Made by a program: the position numbers and the translations under genes. This document shows positions 10,421 to 21,686 of a stretch of DNA of 64,000 nt, one piece after another (within the stretch, counting starts at the first letter, position 1; the number at the start of each line of letters is the position of its first letter). The notes beneath the pieces are model-generated. The model ran no database searches and had not been told where the DNA came from. It worked only from the letters and a program-made list of their open reading frames with translations. The stretch is from Ilex aquifolium (Eukaryota; Streptophyta; Magnoliopsida; Aquifoliales; Aquifoliaceae), in contig OX637403.1 in the NCBI GenBank assembly GCA_951799425.1, positions 33,024,811-33,088,810 on the forward strand, written 5' to 3'.

Positions 10421-11160
10421 GAGGTATTTGGAGGCCGATAGCTAGATCAAATAGGATTAAAAAAAAAAAAATTCATTAGCTAATTTTTTTTAGATTAAGT
10501 CTATTTTGAAAAGTCAAAGTAATTGACATAACTAATGCTCTTTACAATTACATAAAATAATGACAATATCATCACCTAATTTAAACACCTATTTTAAAAA
10601 ATTATGTCTTCATAATGTACATTTTTTTATAAACATAAATCGTAAGACAGGTACACTAAAAAAACAGATACACAATTAAAAAAGAGCAATGTTATTGAGA
10701 TCTAATTTATTGACCTAATTTGTTGATATAATATATTATGACTTTGGATTGACTGTGGACCCCATCAAACATTGAAATTTTGTGTTGATCTAATGATTTC
10801 AATGAAACCACATCATTAAGTTTAACATGTACGCAATAAAAAAAATAAAAAATAACGGGTACGTAATAAAAAAATATAAAAAATAACAGGTACGCAAAAA
10901 TCTTTAGGCAAATACACTAAAACACAAATTATCAGACATGTACACTAAAATACAGATCGTTAGACAGGTACACTAAAATACAGATTGTTAATATACATTC
11001 TTCTCTATAAACACAGATCGTCAGACATGGACACTAAAATACAGATCGTCAGATAGGTACATTAAAACATAAATCGTTAATATACTTTCTTCTACATAAA
11101 CGCAGATTGTTAGACAGGTACACTAAAACACAGATCGTTAGACGTCATCATAATGTCAAA
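10421..11160 (+). repeat. Dispersed repeat with internal ~28-30-bp minisatellite (copy 1)
   Basis: The left edge (tttggaggcc...) and the block gaaaagtcaaagtaattgac to attatgtcttcataatgtac match the reverse complement of 57440-57840. The right half (about 10620-11160) is a degenerate minisatellite of acagatcgttagacaggtac plus actaaaat, present around 10640, 10930, 10960, 11020, 11050 and 11110. It contains MITE family 1 copy C (10684-10825). No ORF. The family is unknown to me; a Helitron- or MULE-derived repeat is possible. Confidence 0.7.
10684..10825. mobile_element. MITE family 1, copy C (nested, 3' end unclear)
   Basis: It starts gagcaatgttattgagatct and contains gaccccatcaaacattgaaa, a block shared almost exactly with copy D at 12235. 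It sits inside the dispersed repeat at 10421-11160. The right terminus fades near the catcattaag motif. Confidence 0.65.
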
Positions 11161-11430
11161 ATTGTCAAATTCACGTGTTTGAATTTTAAAACTAATAGAC
11201 AACATCGCAAAAACCTTAATAACAAACGCAAAAAAAAAAAAAAAAAAAAAAGCTAGCTATATTTTAAGTCAAAATCATGTAATGAGTGCAAAATAGGTAA
11301 TGAAAATTAGTAACTAATCAATTCCTTAACATTTGCCAACATAGGGACCGCATGCAAGGTTTTTTAAAAATTGGATGACCTTTTTTTATACAGAAAATTT
11401 GGTAAGATTAAAATTAGTTTACACACCAAG

Positions 11431-11859
11431 TGGTTGTTTGGTATGGGAGTTTGGGGGGGGGGGGGGGTTTGGAACATGGGTTAGGGTATAAACCCCCTTA
11501 AACCCATGTTTGACAACTATAAAGTATGGACATGATTTGAAATCCGGCCCGGTCATGAAACCCACATACTTGGGTTTCATGAAACCCAAGAGGGGGTGAG
11601 TTTCATGTGTGGGTTAATGGGTTTAAGGTGCAAATGACATTTATACCCCTATATATCCTATATACCCCATATATACAAATTGGTTAAAGGGCACAATAGT
11701 CATTTATATACAAATATATTGTCATAATAGTCATATATCCCTGCGCATACCAAACATGGGTATGAACAACATTGAGTGTTGAATCCCATCTTTGAGTCAA
11801 ACCCGAGTTTAGACAATTCAATCCAAACCCCTCTCAAAAAATATACCAAACATGCCCCA
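11431..11859. mobile_element. MITE with TTTGGTAT inverted ends and 3-bp target duplication
   Basis: Left end tggttgtttggtatggg; right end, read as reverse complement, tggggcatgtttggtat. Exact AAG flanks both sides (11428-11430 and 11860-11862). Internal arms share aaacccatgtt-type blocks. A run of 15 G sits at 11453-11467. A 3-bp duplication is usual for PIF/Harbinger elements (normally TWA), so superfamily assignment is tentative. Confidence 0.65.
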
Positions 11860-12234
11860 AAGGAATAACCTTAGCCTAATTTACTAAAAATTAGATCCCA
11901 CTCGTGATGTTTCGTATAATTGAACAATTTCTTCATAAACTGTTTTCTCCTTTTCCTTCATTTGCCTGAATTAATGATATGGGATGGGAGAGATCAGTAA
12001 AAATCTTCCCTTATTTAATATTGTTCTAGAGTCTGAAGCTCCAAAGCACTACTAATAATAGATGAATAATGCTATTGAGATATAATTATTATCACTAATG
12101 CTAATAAATTTGTTAAACGCAATATAAAATGAGAGAGAGAGGCCTATTTCCATTCCATAATTAAAACATCAACATATAGTAGAAGAGTAGCCTCAGCCTT
12201 GCATGGTACGGCTATATGAGTTTTTTTTTTTTAT

Positions 12235-12414
12235 AGCAATGCTATTGAGACCTAATTTACTGACATAATTTGTTGATCTAATTCATTGTGACATTTGGAT
12301 TCACTGTAGACCCCATCAAACATTGGAACTTGGTGTTGATCCAATGATTCCTATAAAATCACATCATTATGTCAACAAATTAGATCAAATTTTTAGGTCC
12401 AAATAGTATTACTC
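12235..12414. mobile_element. MITE family 1, copy D
   Basis: Left end agcaatgctattgagaccta; right end, reversed, agtaatactatttggaccta. The body holds gaccccatcaaacattggaa. Both flanks are T runs, so a target duplication cannot be judged. Confidence 0.75.
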
Positions 12415-12422
12415 TTTTTTTT

Positions 12423-12876
12423 GTGGGGGTGGGGGGAAGGCCCACAACGGCTATTAGAATCCAATGTGTTGCCTGCAAAAACTGATACGAAGCCCTCTCA
12501 TTCATCATCTTTTTCGGCTCCGTCCTTGAATACTCTCAATGCCCTCCATGAAGGGCAATTGCAGGGTGATAGTGACCGACAATTGTAGCTGAGAGCAACT
12601 ACCCCAAAGTCTTTGTCGAAAGGGGATGACTGATGAGCCTTTGGTTAAGGGTGGGGGTAGGGGGAAGGCCCACAACGGCTATTAGAATCCAAAGTGCTGC
12701 CTGCAAAAATTGATACGAAACCCTCTCATTCATCATCTTTTTCGGCTCCGTCCGTGAATGCTCTCAATGCCCTCCATTAAGGGCAATTGCAGGGTGATGG
12801 TGACCGACAATTGTAGCTGAGAGCAACTACCCCAAAGTCTTTGTCGAAAGGGGGGGACTGATGAGCCTTTGGTTAA
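12423..12876. repeat. Direct tandem duplication of a ~227-bp unit
   Basis: Copy 1 is 12423-12650 and copy 2 is 12651-12876. Both begin gtgggggtrggggg and end gatgagcctttggttaa. They share cccacaacggctattagaat, ctctcattcatcatcttttt and gcaactaccccaaagtcttt. The copies differ at only a few scattered positions. Composition is more GC-rich than the surroundings. I recognise no protein or RNA in it on either strand. Confidence 0.9.
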
Positions 12877-12933
12877 CAAATGCGTTAGGTGATGTGGGAC
12901 ACGGAGTATGATCAGTTCAATTTATTTGCTTAT

Positions 12934-13099
12934 GAGCAATGTTAACGTGACCAAATTTATATTTAATTTATTGATCTAATTTATTATAATTGTTGAATTG
13001 GTTGTAAATCTTATCAAATATTGAAACTTGATGTTAATCCAATGGTTATAATAAAGTTATATCATTGGATCAACAAATTAAATCTAAATAACATTAATT
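12934..13099. mobile_element. MITE family 1, copy E, with 9-bp target duplication
   Basis: It starts gagcaatgttaacgtgacca and ends aaatctaaataacattaatt. Perfect direct repeats TTTGCTTAT flank it (12925-12933 and 13100-13108). With copy F this fixes the family's duplication length at 9 bp, typical of Mutator-like transposition. Confidence 0.85.
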
Positions 13100-13108
13100 T
13101 TTGCTTAT

Positions 13109-13649
13109 TTCAACTTCAAAAATGACTCTACTTATAATCTCACTTGCATCAATATTATATGATGTAGTGATAAATGGAAAATATAAATAAATCATTGTTT
13201 CTAAGTAAAAGAACACACACACACTCTGAATCTTTAGAGAAAGAAAATAGAAACTCTCAAAATATTGTATTATTCACTGAATAATTCGTATTACACATGA
13301 AATTTATCAAAAATAGAAAATTACATTCTAACAAATTAACATAAAAGATTGTATCGTCTGGAATCTAACAAAATTGACAGTATTAAATTCGAAATCTCCT
13401 ATAATTTATTATTAATTTTTAAATTCTTTTCTAAAACGGAAAAAAATGGGATTTGATAGCATCAATGATGAAATTCGGTTTACAATTTAAGGAGCTCATG
13501 GTAAAGCGATGAGTCTTGATCGTTGTCTCGATTCGGATCAAATGCCACTGAATTTCGACTCTAATCTATTTTGCCTCTATTATTTCTTTTTAGTCTTTTC
13601 TTGTGCTTTGAAGGCAAGACGGTCTACCAATTCCAAGTAATCTATTGTC
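13109..13649. other. No recognised gene; probable 3' flank of the gypsy relic
   Basis: AT-rich sequence. The part from about 13480 to 13649 may be the untranslated tail of the minus-strand gypsy element, but no LTR could be delimited. Confidence 0.3.
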
Positions 13650-14959
13650 AGCTATTTTACGTCAATCCCTCCCTCTTGAAAAGAATTCACCCTCGAGTTA
13701 ATTAACTGTGGAAGCTCCATGGAATCAGAATGAAACTCAAACAAGTCTTGAACATTAAAAGTGCTAAAAATTATCCATATTTGCAGGGAGATCAACAACA
13801 TAAGTATTGTCATTGATATCTGAAAGGAACCAATCTTCTTCTGGTTGAGTTTGTTGTAAGTCCCCAACTGGTAACCTTTCCTTGCACAGGTGAATAATAA
13901 CCTTGTCCCCAACTTTGAAAATTTTATATTGGCAGTGTTTATATCCTATCTGCTTATACTTGGTTGTCGATGCCTCCAATTATTGTTTCACCTCTGCAAA
14001 CATCTGTTAATTTCTCCACAAATGTTCAACCAGAATGTTCATTCTTGAAAGTTTTGGTAATGGAACTAGATCAAGTGTGTCTAGAATGGGGACTTATCGG
14101 TGGATCTATTTGGCATATTGTTGTAAGCAAACTTTGCTTGTGATAAAGTATTATCCTACTGCCTCGGATGTTTTTTGTAAAGGCTCCACAAGATGTTCCC
14201 AAGGTCCAGTCACCTTTCTCTCTATCTGTCCATTAGTCTGGGGATGACTCAAGTTGCTGTACTATAACGAAGTATCCAAACGCTTCCACAAAGTCTGCCA
14301 GAAATGACTAAGGAACTTGTCATCATGGTAAGAAGTAATGGTCTTGGGGATACCATGCAAATGAACAATCTCTCGAATTATCTTGGGCATACCATGCATC
14401 TGAGGTTTTCCAACATGGAATAAAGTGTGTCATTTTGAAAAAACTCTCAACCACCATATAGATAAAATCTATACCACTTTGAGTCTGTAGAAATCCCAAC
14501 ACAAAGTCCTTGGATAGATTCTCCCAAGATGCGTATGGAATGGATGAAGGAGTGTAAAGTCTGGTATTTTGTGGATGTCCCTTAGTAGTCTAGCACATGT
14601 AGCATTGCTTAACAAACTTCTCCATATCTCTCTTTAGGTGGGGCTAGAAATAACGCTCTTCAAAGCAATAATCTTATCTCTGCCCATGTGTCCCCCTAAG
14701 CCACCACTGTGAAGTTCCTAAATGATATGTTCACATAGGGATTCTCGGGGAATGAAAGTTTGGTGGCTTTGAACAATAAGTCCTCATGGATATGAAAATC
14801 CCTTAAGATTCCAAGTGTCAACGACCACTGGACCAAAACCTGCTAGAAGTCCTCACCCCCTGCATACAACTCCTTCAAATAATCAAAGACGATTACCTCA
14901 CTACGCACAGTGGTCAACAACATAGTACGATGACTCAATGCATCTGCCACCTTATTCAA

Positions 14960-15271
14960 CTATCCTGACTTATACTTCAGGCTGAAAGTGAATTTTTGAA
15001 TTTCTACCACCCACCACATATGCATATGATTAGGAGTAGTAGAACTGTTAAGGTACTTCAGTGTTGGATGGTAATGCTGATAGTACTGTAAAGCTCTAAC
15101 AACTGCATAGAACTCCTGCTCACAGGTAGACCATTTCTGCTTCGCCTCACTAAGCTTCTCACTAAAAAAGGCTACTAGTTTACCCTTTTGAAACAAAACT
15201 ACTCCAATGCTAATGCAAGAAGCATCATAATCTATATCAAATAACTTCTCAAAGCTAGGTAGTGTCAACAC
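14960..15271 (-). pseudogene. gypsy RNase H fragment
   Basis: A 103-codon open stretch with the RT-linked RNase H signature of Ty3/gypsy: FDIDYDASCISIGVVLFQKG, then FFSEKLSEAKQKWSTCEQEF, YAVVRALQYYQHY and a degraded FTLKYKSG-like end. It is the longest surviving frame of the element and is flanked by stops in both directions, so it is not a functional protein. Confidence 0.85.
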
Positions 15272-15861
15272 GGGAGTTATGGTGAGCTTTTCCTAGAGTA
15301 GTTAAAAACTCCTTGTTGCCTTATTGCTCCATTGCAACTGCGTTTTCTTTATGCAATCAGTAAATGGTGTTGTATTAGAGTTGAAATTCCTCACAAACCT
15401 CCGATAAAAGGTTGGAAGGCCATGAAAGCTACGAACTTCATTGGCAATATGCGGTGTGAGCCAATCCTAAACAGCCCAAATCTTCTCTCCATCCATTGAA
15501 ATCTCCGTAGCACTGACTGCGTAGCCTAAGAATGCTATCAATCATAAAGTTGCACTTCTTGAATTTAACAAACAACCTGTTCTCCTACAAAAATAGGCTT
15601 CAAATGTTGTAAATGGTCAATTTTACTGCTGTTGTAAATCAAAATATCATCAAAGTAAATAACTTCAAACTTCCGAATAAAGGGTTTGAACACCCTAGTT
15701 CATGACCCTCATAAAAGTATTGGGGGCATTAAACAATCCGAAGGGCATAACTAACCACTTATACAAGTCTTCCTTCGCCTTAAAAATACTCTTCCACTTA
15801 TCGCCCGGTCGAATGTAAAAATGATGATACACTTCAAATTAACCTTGGAGTACATGTTGAT

Positions 15862-16643
15862 CAAGGGCGGATCTACCTTATAGCTTGAGGGGTCATTTGC
15901 CCCCACTCACCTCTCAACAACCCACATGTATATTATGTAAAAAATCATGACTTTTTTAATGCAATGTAATGCCCCCTTATTTTTTAAAAGTTGGTCCATA
16001 TATTTTATTTTCTGGTAAGTTAGTAGTTCATTATTGCCCCCTTAAGCAATCAAAAAATATTTTATTCTTAGATTTTGTGAAATAAAAGGGAAATTCTCCA
16101 ACCATTATATATGTTTATCAAATGTAATACATCTCTTTTGTTGAATACACTGTTTTGATTGGTTAAAATAATCATATAGTTGCCCTTGACTTTTTTTTTT
16201 GTGTAGTAGATTAATGGCTTGTAAGTAAGTAAAACATGAATAAATGCAAATTATACAATTTTATAATGCAAGCCGAAGGAGTGTTTTCTGATTTTTCAAA
16301 GAATAAAATTTCTCAACAAGATGTAAGATGATTTCAATAAGACTTTGTAAGAAAATTAGTGATTACTTTGTGATGAACTCTTTTATGAAAATTACTAAGA
16401 AACTTAGCATATATAGAATCAATTATAGACAATTATTGAGATTTTAATGAAAAAAAAATTAGATTTTAATAAACTTTATGTTTTCCTTTGATATACTTTT
16501 GATATAGATTTTATTTGTCAGAGTAATTTAATCATAAATTATATTATATTCCTCATGCTTAAATTTAAAATTTTTTGTATTTGTTGGGTTTTATTTAATT
16601 TTTATTTTGTCCCCGCTAACAAATGATCCTGGCTCCACTCCTG
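15862..16643. mobile_element. hAT-like non-autonomous insertion in the gypsy RT
   Basis: It interrupts the RT between DMLDMLEGVKA and MYSKVNL. Plus-strand left end caagggcggatctacctta and reverse-complemented right end caggagtggagccaggatc form an imperfect inverted repeat. The GGCGGAGCCAGGA-like terminus is a recurrent end of plant hAT-type repeats. Flanks are too diverged for a clean 8-bp duplication. The 782-bp interior is AT-rich with no ORF. Confidence 0.65.
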
Positions 16644-16980
16644 GCCTTGACACCCTCCAACATATCTAACATGTCAACAAACCGAGGCATATGAAATCTA
16701 TATCTCACAATAATTTTAACCTTCTTACGAGTGAGTGGAGTAAGAATAGTATTAGGGCTCAGACCCATCCTAATCTGTCATTGTCGCAACAACTCATCAA
16801 CTTGCCTCTGAAGTATCTCAAATTCTTTGGGACTTATCCGATAATGAGGTAAGTTTGACAAGCTAGACTCAAGCCCCAAGTCAATATGATATTGGACGTC
16901 CCTCAAAAGGTGTAAACCATACAATAACTCATCCATGATTTCCTAAAACTCATCTAGTATCGCTTTGTGCTTTTTACCCA

Positions 16981-17415
16981 TTCAGGTGGTATAAATAAGG
17001 AACTTGTTGTTGCAAAGAAGAAGGCCATTGACTTTTCCTTACAAGACTTTTGACTGCAAAAATCTAGATTTCTTGTAAACCACCTTTGAATGTGGCTTAA
17101 TATTTATAATTATCTGCAGACTGCTGATAGACGTGATCAACAGAAAAAGGCTTACTCAAGAATGTTCCAGTAAAGTTCAGGTTGTCATGTGGTATATTGG
17201 TACCTCTAATGTTTCTTTATTTTCATCAAAATTTGACAATTATTTTTCAGTTGTTACCTCTAATGTTTCTGAATGCAGGCTGCTTGCTGCATGAGCACAT
17301 GCTAGCTTATACAGTAATTGGTGAAGCTTTTTAGTTTAGTATCAAGCATTTGATATTTTTGGGCCTCCTTTTCCCCTATTATTGGGAGTTTAGTGTTAAA
17401 CTTTTGCACTTACAG
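16981..17415. other. No recognised feature
   Basis: Sequence between the gypsy relic and the first MAP65 exon. I could not identify upstream MAP65 exons or other homology. Confidence 0.3.
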
Positions 17416-18027
17416 ATCCACTTCTATCTACTCTCTACCGTCTTTCAACTTGTGTCATCCTTCCACCGCCCCAAGAATTAGCAACTAAGCTAATTGACCT
17501 TTGGAATTTGATGGACTCTCCCCAAGTGGAGTGGAGCTTGTTCAATCATGTGACCTGTAACATATCGTCTTCGGTGGATGAAGTGACAATCCTTGGAGCT
17601 CTTTCTTTGGATCTTATTGAACAAGTACTTGGAGTTCTCTACATTGTACAATCTAAGTCGAATAGACAATGAAAGCCTTTTTATTCATTACTTATTTTTG
17701 TTGTCAAGGCTGAAGTGGAAGTTGAAATGCTTGATCAGCTTAAGGCTAGCAGGATGAAGGAAATTGCTTTTAAGAAGCAAGCTGAACTCGAAGAGATTTT
17801 TGCTCAAGCGCATATAGAAATTGATTCAGATTCTGCTCGAAAAAAAATAATGGCACTGATTGATTCTGGGAATGTTGAGCCGTCTGAATTACTGGATGAC
17901 ATGGATAATCAGATAGTAAAAACAAAGGAAAAAGCCCTGAGCAGAAAAGAAATATTGGACAAGATGTAAAAGTGGTTGTCAGCTTGTGAAGAAGAGCGTT
18001 GGCTTGAAGATTACAACAGGGTATTTA

Positions 18028-18058
<31 letters not shown>
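18028..18058. repeat. (CT)n(CA)n microsatellite
   Basis: A ct run followed by a ca run immediately downstream of the MAP65 exon donor site. Simple-sequence repeat inside the intron. Confidence 0.9.
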
Positions 18059-18187
18059 GCGGGTGTTCCTGGTAATGCATGCTGTGTTTAGGCATCTCAT
18101 CTCTATTTCCTCAACATGTACCACAGCCCACATGCTTATTAGTCAAAATTATATTTTTGGGCTTTAGAATTGTTTTTTTTTTTTTTT

Positions 18188-18734
18188 GGTTAATTGCACC
18201 AGAAGTCCGCAAAGTATGTTGGTTGTTTCATTTTAGTCCCTAATATTTGAATTGCACTATTTTAGTCCCTGAAATATTAAATATGTTTCTATGTAGTTCC
18301 TCAAACAGACAACGTCCAGATTGCTAATGATTTTTTGTTATAAACTTGTCACGTAATACTTAAATATAGAAAAAAAAAAATTAGATAACTCTTGATCAAA
18401 TTTCTACCCAAATTTTAATAAAAGAGTTACCAAAATTTACACAATTTTGATCATGAACTATCTAAATTTTGGTCAAGAGATACCCATATTATACATTTTT
18501 GGTCAAGAGCTACCTAAATTTTGGTCAAAAGTTAGCTAAATTATTTTTTGTCCATATGTAAGTATCACGTGACAAGTTTATGATCAATTACCGTTAGCAA
18601 TTTGTATGTTATCTGTTTGAGGGACCACATAAAAACATATTTAATATTTCACGAACTAAAATGATGCAATTAAAATATTGGAGACTAAAAGGAGACAAAT
18701 TCTATACTTTAAAGACTTCTAGTGCAATTAACCC
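18188..18734. mobile_element. Long-TIR MITE (GGTTAATTGCAC ends)
   Basis: The left arm starts ggttaattgcaccagaagtc; the right arm, reversed, starts gggttaattgcactagaagt. Similarity extends about 180 bp per arm (tcaaacagacaac versus tcaaacagataac; ataaacttgtcacgt in both). The centre has degenerate direct repeats of attttggtcaagagctacc. Flanks are T runs on both sides, compatible with a 9-10-bp duplication but not decisive. No ORF. Confidence 0.8.
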
Positions 18735-18893
18735 TTTTTTTTTACCCAAGAGTTTCATGGCCAACTAATTGAATTTTCTCTCTTGATGGATGATTTGAAT
18801 AATTTTCACCACTCATGAGTTTCTATTTTTCTTCTCTCTTCGCTTATGCACCATATTTTGAAATTTAATGTGGTGGGTTAGTGTGATCCTATC

Positions 18894-19431
18894 CATAGTT
18901 GTTATATCGCGTATCGAAAGACGTATCGTTTTTAAAAAATAGTGTATCGTAAGATACGCACAATTTTAATTTTTAAATAATTAATAATATATATATATAT
19001 ACACCTTTGTAAAAAAGTCATAAACTCATAATAACATAGCATTTCATTAATATTCCACCAACTATTCAAATTCCCAACATAGTTCAGTAATATCAAAATA
19101 CAAAGACCTCTAATTCAAACTTTTAACATTAACTGCTTGAATAACCTTAAAATTAATCAGAAATTTTGAATTCAATTGAATAACTTTAACATCAGATTTT
19201 ATTTATTTTTTTTAAAACCATAATCATTTGGAACGACGTTGTTTCACTGGTTAGTGATTTAAAAATAAGTTCTAGGGTAAAACGATGTCATTTCAACTCC
19301 CAAAAACAAAAAAAAAAACAGAATCGTCACGTATCGTGTATCGTACGATATGGTCCAAAAATGATACAGAGATACAATACATATCGTTTTTCAGGTATAT
19401 CGTGACGTATCGTACGATACTAATAACTATG
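18894..19431. mobile_element. Complete CATAGTTRTTA MITE with 8-bp target duplication
   Basis: Terminal inverted repeats: catagttgttatatcg on the left, catagttattagtatcg on the right (reversed). Flanking direct repeats ATCCTATC lie at 18886-18893 and 19432-19439. They extend to 9 bp if the adjacent G is assigned to the duplication. Both ends hold nested palindromes of the cgtatcgtacgatac type. An 8-bp duplication fits hAT-like mobilisation. A truncated relative is at 1459-1700. It sits in the MAP65 relic intron. Confidence 0.85.
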
Positions 19432-19684
19432 ATCCTATCAGACTGTATTGGTCTGGGATCATATCCTTTAGCATCGCTAAGGTTGTGATTTAGCAAAAGG
19501 ACAACTTTGTGGGAGTATTTTTCCATTATCAATTCCTGATTGCACTTTTTCCTATCATGGTGTTACCATGCCACTAATGTTGTTGTGGTGAAACAGGATG
19601 AAAACAAGTATAATGCGAGCAGAGGTGAACACTTAAATCTCCAGTGGGTTGAAAAGGCGAAGATCTTGGTTAGCAAAATTCCAG

Positions 19685-21111
19685 GTAAATGCCACAGTAG
19701 GGGGATAACCTACAATTATCACAACTTTTTCTTTTTTTGAACATAATCACTACTAAGTTTTGCATTCTACAACTTTTTAAGCTTAACTTGTTTTACATTT
19801 TGGATAAAGTATATGCCTCTTTCTCTCTCTTATTTTCCTCACCCACAAACTGTCGACGTTTCTGTCTCTCTCCCTGCCTCTCTCAACATGCGTTACTCCA
19901 TACATTCAAGTATCTCCTTTAAGCATCTCAACATCTGTTGCCCTTGCTCTTTGTGGCTTTTCACATTTTGGAGCTTAATGTATGAAGTTGCAATGCCTAT
20001 ATCAGTAATTGCTTTGAATCTCCGGCATCCCTGCACTCCAAATTGAAATTTCAATCATTCTAGGCGTTTCTACACTCTCTATTGCAAGCAAACACTCTGT
20101 TGCGGAATCGGCCATGTATTTCTTAGTATAGTTCTTCAAATGGTATCTATATTTGTCCTTTAAACTTATAATTGAAAACCTGTCATAGTCTACCTTGTAA
20201 ACATCTTTTATTTCAATCACCTACTGAGAAATGTAGCTACAGGCTATCCATGGACCTAATACAGCTATCTCTTAGTTGTATATGGTTATACAAACAAAAA
20301 ACTTCTCTGACGATTTGAGTTATCTTAATTTGTGTAATGCATTTTCCCCCTTTTAATTTTAAAAAGGTTAATACTCCAAAAATTAAGTACTTGTCCTTAT
20401 GTTTCCCTAATGCTAGAAAATGTGATTGTTAGAATAGACTTTTTTCTTGCATATGTTAATCGTTCTTAACACCTGCATGGGTATTTTGACTTTCTTTCTC
20501 TTATGGCCGACACTTTAATTATGTATTTAGTTTCTTTGTTTTGTTCCAGTTTGGCATATTTAGTGACTTATTGTTCTTGGTTGGTGAACCTTATGTTTGA
20601 TACATTATTCTCCCAGTTGTAAATTGCTATTCAAGTTGATGGTTCCTTCCTGCGAGATGTGGTTCATATGTTTAGTAAATGTAGTTTATCATCACAGTGG
20701 CTGTTTTTTTTCTTCTGAATTGCTTGTTTGGTTCAAGCTAAACATTTTTTAAATGATGTGCTAGTTCATTTAGTTTTAGTTTCTTGGATTGCCGTCATTT
20801 TTTCCAATTTCTTGACTGGCCACTTCTAAGAACGTCTAATTGTCATGGGATGAATATTTTTCCAATTAATGCACTTTCACAACAGTATCCTCATTTAGTA
20901 TTTCCTTTATATGAATTAATGTTGTCGATCCTATTTTACATTATATTGTGTGCAGAAGAGACCAAGCCCATAATAGTATAAACTAGAAGTTGGATTACAT
21001 AGTTCAGGATGGTCTAAATATTCCAAATTCCGTTAATTACTCCTATGTTCTAGTTCAGCAGGTGCATACTTCATCAGTCCCATTATTTAACTTTGTGTTA
21101 ATTCCCTGCAG
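19685..21111. other. No recognised gene
   Basis: AT-rich sequence downstream of the last recognised MAP65 exon. I looked for the next MAP65 exons and did not find them. Short open stretches have no domain. Confidence 0.3.
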
Positions 21112-21450
21112 AACTATGACAGAGTGGTTTGGCCTGAGCACACTTGTCAGAAAGATTTTGTTCTTGGTGGGTGGCTAGAGGAAAAACGTGAGATCCAATT
21201 GTCTAGCTGGTCATTTGACTAAATGTAAGGTGTCAATTATTGCTATAGGCATCCTGTTCTAATGCTTATTGATTGTTGCTCAAGGAAGAATTGTATTCAA
21301 ACTACTAGTTTTCAGAAGTGAAGGCTTGCTGTGTTGCCGTAATTTAATTTTTCTATTTACAGGAATTGATGAGAAAAGAGCTCAACAGAAGCCATGTTGC
21401 TAATTCATTCATTCGAAAGATGAGTACGATCTACATCACTCCAAGTGAGC
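21112..21450 (+). other. Two unidentified exon-like blocks
   Basis: After a ctgcag acceptor (ending 21111) an open block reads NYDRVVWPEHTCQKDFVLGG then WLEEKR, with a GTGAG donor candidate near 21188. After a second acceptor-like ttacag (ending about 21362) an open block reads ELMRKELNRSHVANSFIRKM then STIYITPSEL. Composition looks coding and the splice-like borders are sensible, but the two reading phases do not join cleanly. I do not recognise the family. It may be a pseudogene fragment. Confidence 0.3.
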
Positions 21451-21686
21451 TGGCTGTCAATCCTTTAAGATCACTGTTTTTCATATCCAAAAGTTTAAAA
21501 AATCTTTTAATTTGTTAGTCTTCCATCTTCATATCACATCATAGGCCTAGACATATGTAGCCAATATGACCTGCATCTTATTTGTGCAATAGTGTTTTAT
21601 GAAACTTGAAATCAACTTCTTCTTTACCCAAGTTGGTAATAATTGCACTTGATGAACACTAGGTAACGATTGTAATAATTTGTGAG

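Larger units (their letters stand above)
13650..16980 (-). mobile_element. Decayed Ty3/gypsy retrotransposon, no LTRs seen
   Basis: Reading on minus from 16980: a pre-RT spacer and RT start (NLPHYRISPKEFEILQRQVD), then a foreign insertion (15862-16643). RT continues with PGDKWKSIF and KWLVMPFGL, and YFDDILIY is at about 15637-15660. RNase H is at 15271-14960 and integrase at about 14900-14100. The post-integrase tail (VGDKVIIHLCKERLP, INDNTYVVDLP) is near 13930-13770, ending in a SFQEGGIDV block. This is the Ty3/gypsy order. Frames are broken by multiple stops and shifts. No flanking LTR or target duplication could be found, so both ends are approximate. Confidence 0.85.
17416..19684 (+). pseudogene. 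MAP65: MAP65/PRC1-type microtubule-bundling protein relic
   Basis: Three exons of the conserved middle of plant MAP65 (65-kDa microtubule-associated protein, which crosslinks antiparallel microtubules in phragmoplast and cortex). Exon 17416-17624 has ELATKLIDLWNLMDSP and FNHVTCNISSSVDEV. Exon 17709-18020 has LDQLKASRMKEIAFKKQAEL, IMALIDSGNVEPSELL, then KWLSACEEERWLEDYN. Exon 19597-19684 has DENKYNASRGEHLNLQ and KAKILVSKIP. Introns have GT-AG borders. TAA at 17967-17969 replaces the glutamate codon before KWLSACEEE, truncating the frame inside the middle exon. The N-terminal dimerisation part and the C-terminal microtubule-binding exons are absent. The second intron contains two inverted-repeat elements (18188-18734 and 18894-19431). 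The 5' part of the first exon also departs from the family. Confidence 0.85.

Noticed and set aside
10620-11160. CRISPR-like array of spaced repeats
   Set aside because: The units are degenerate and contiguous without unique spacers. This is plant nuclear minisatellite DNA.
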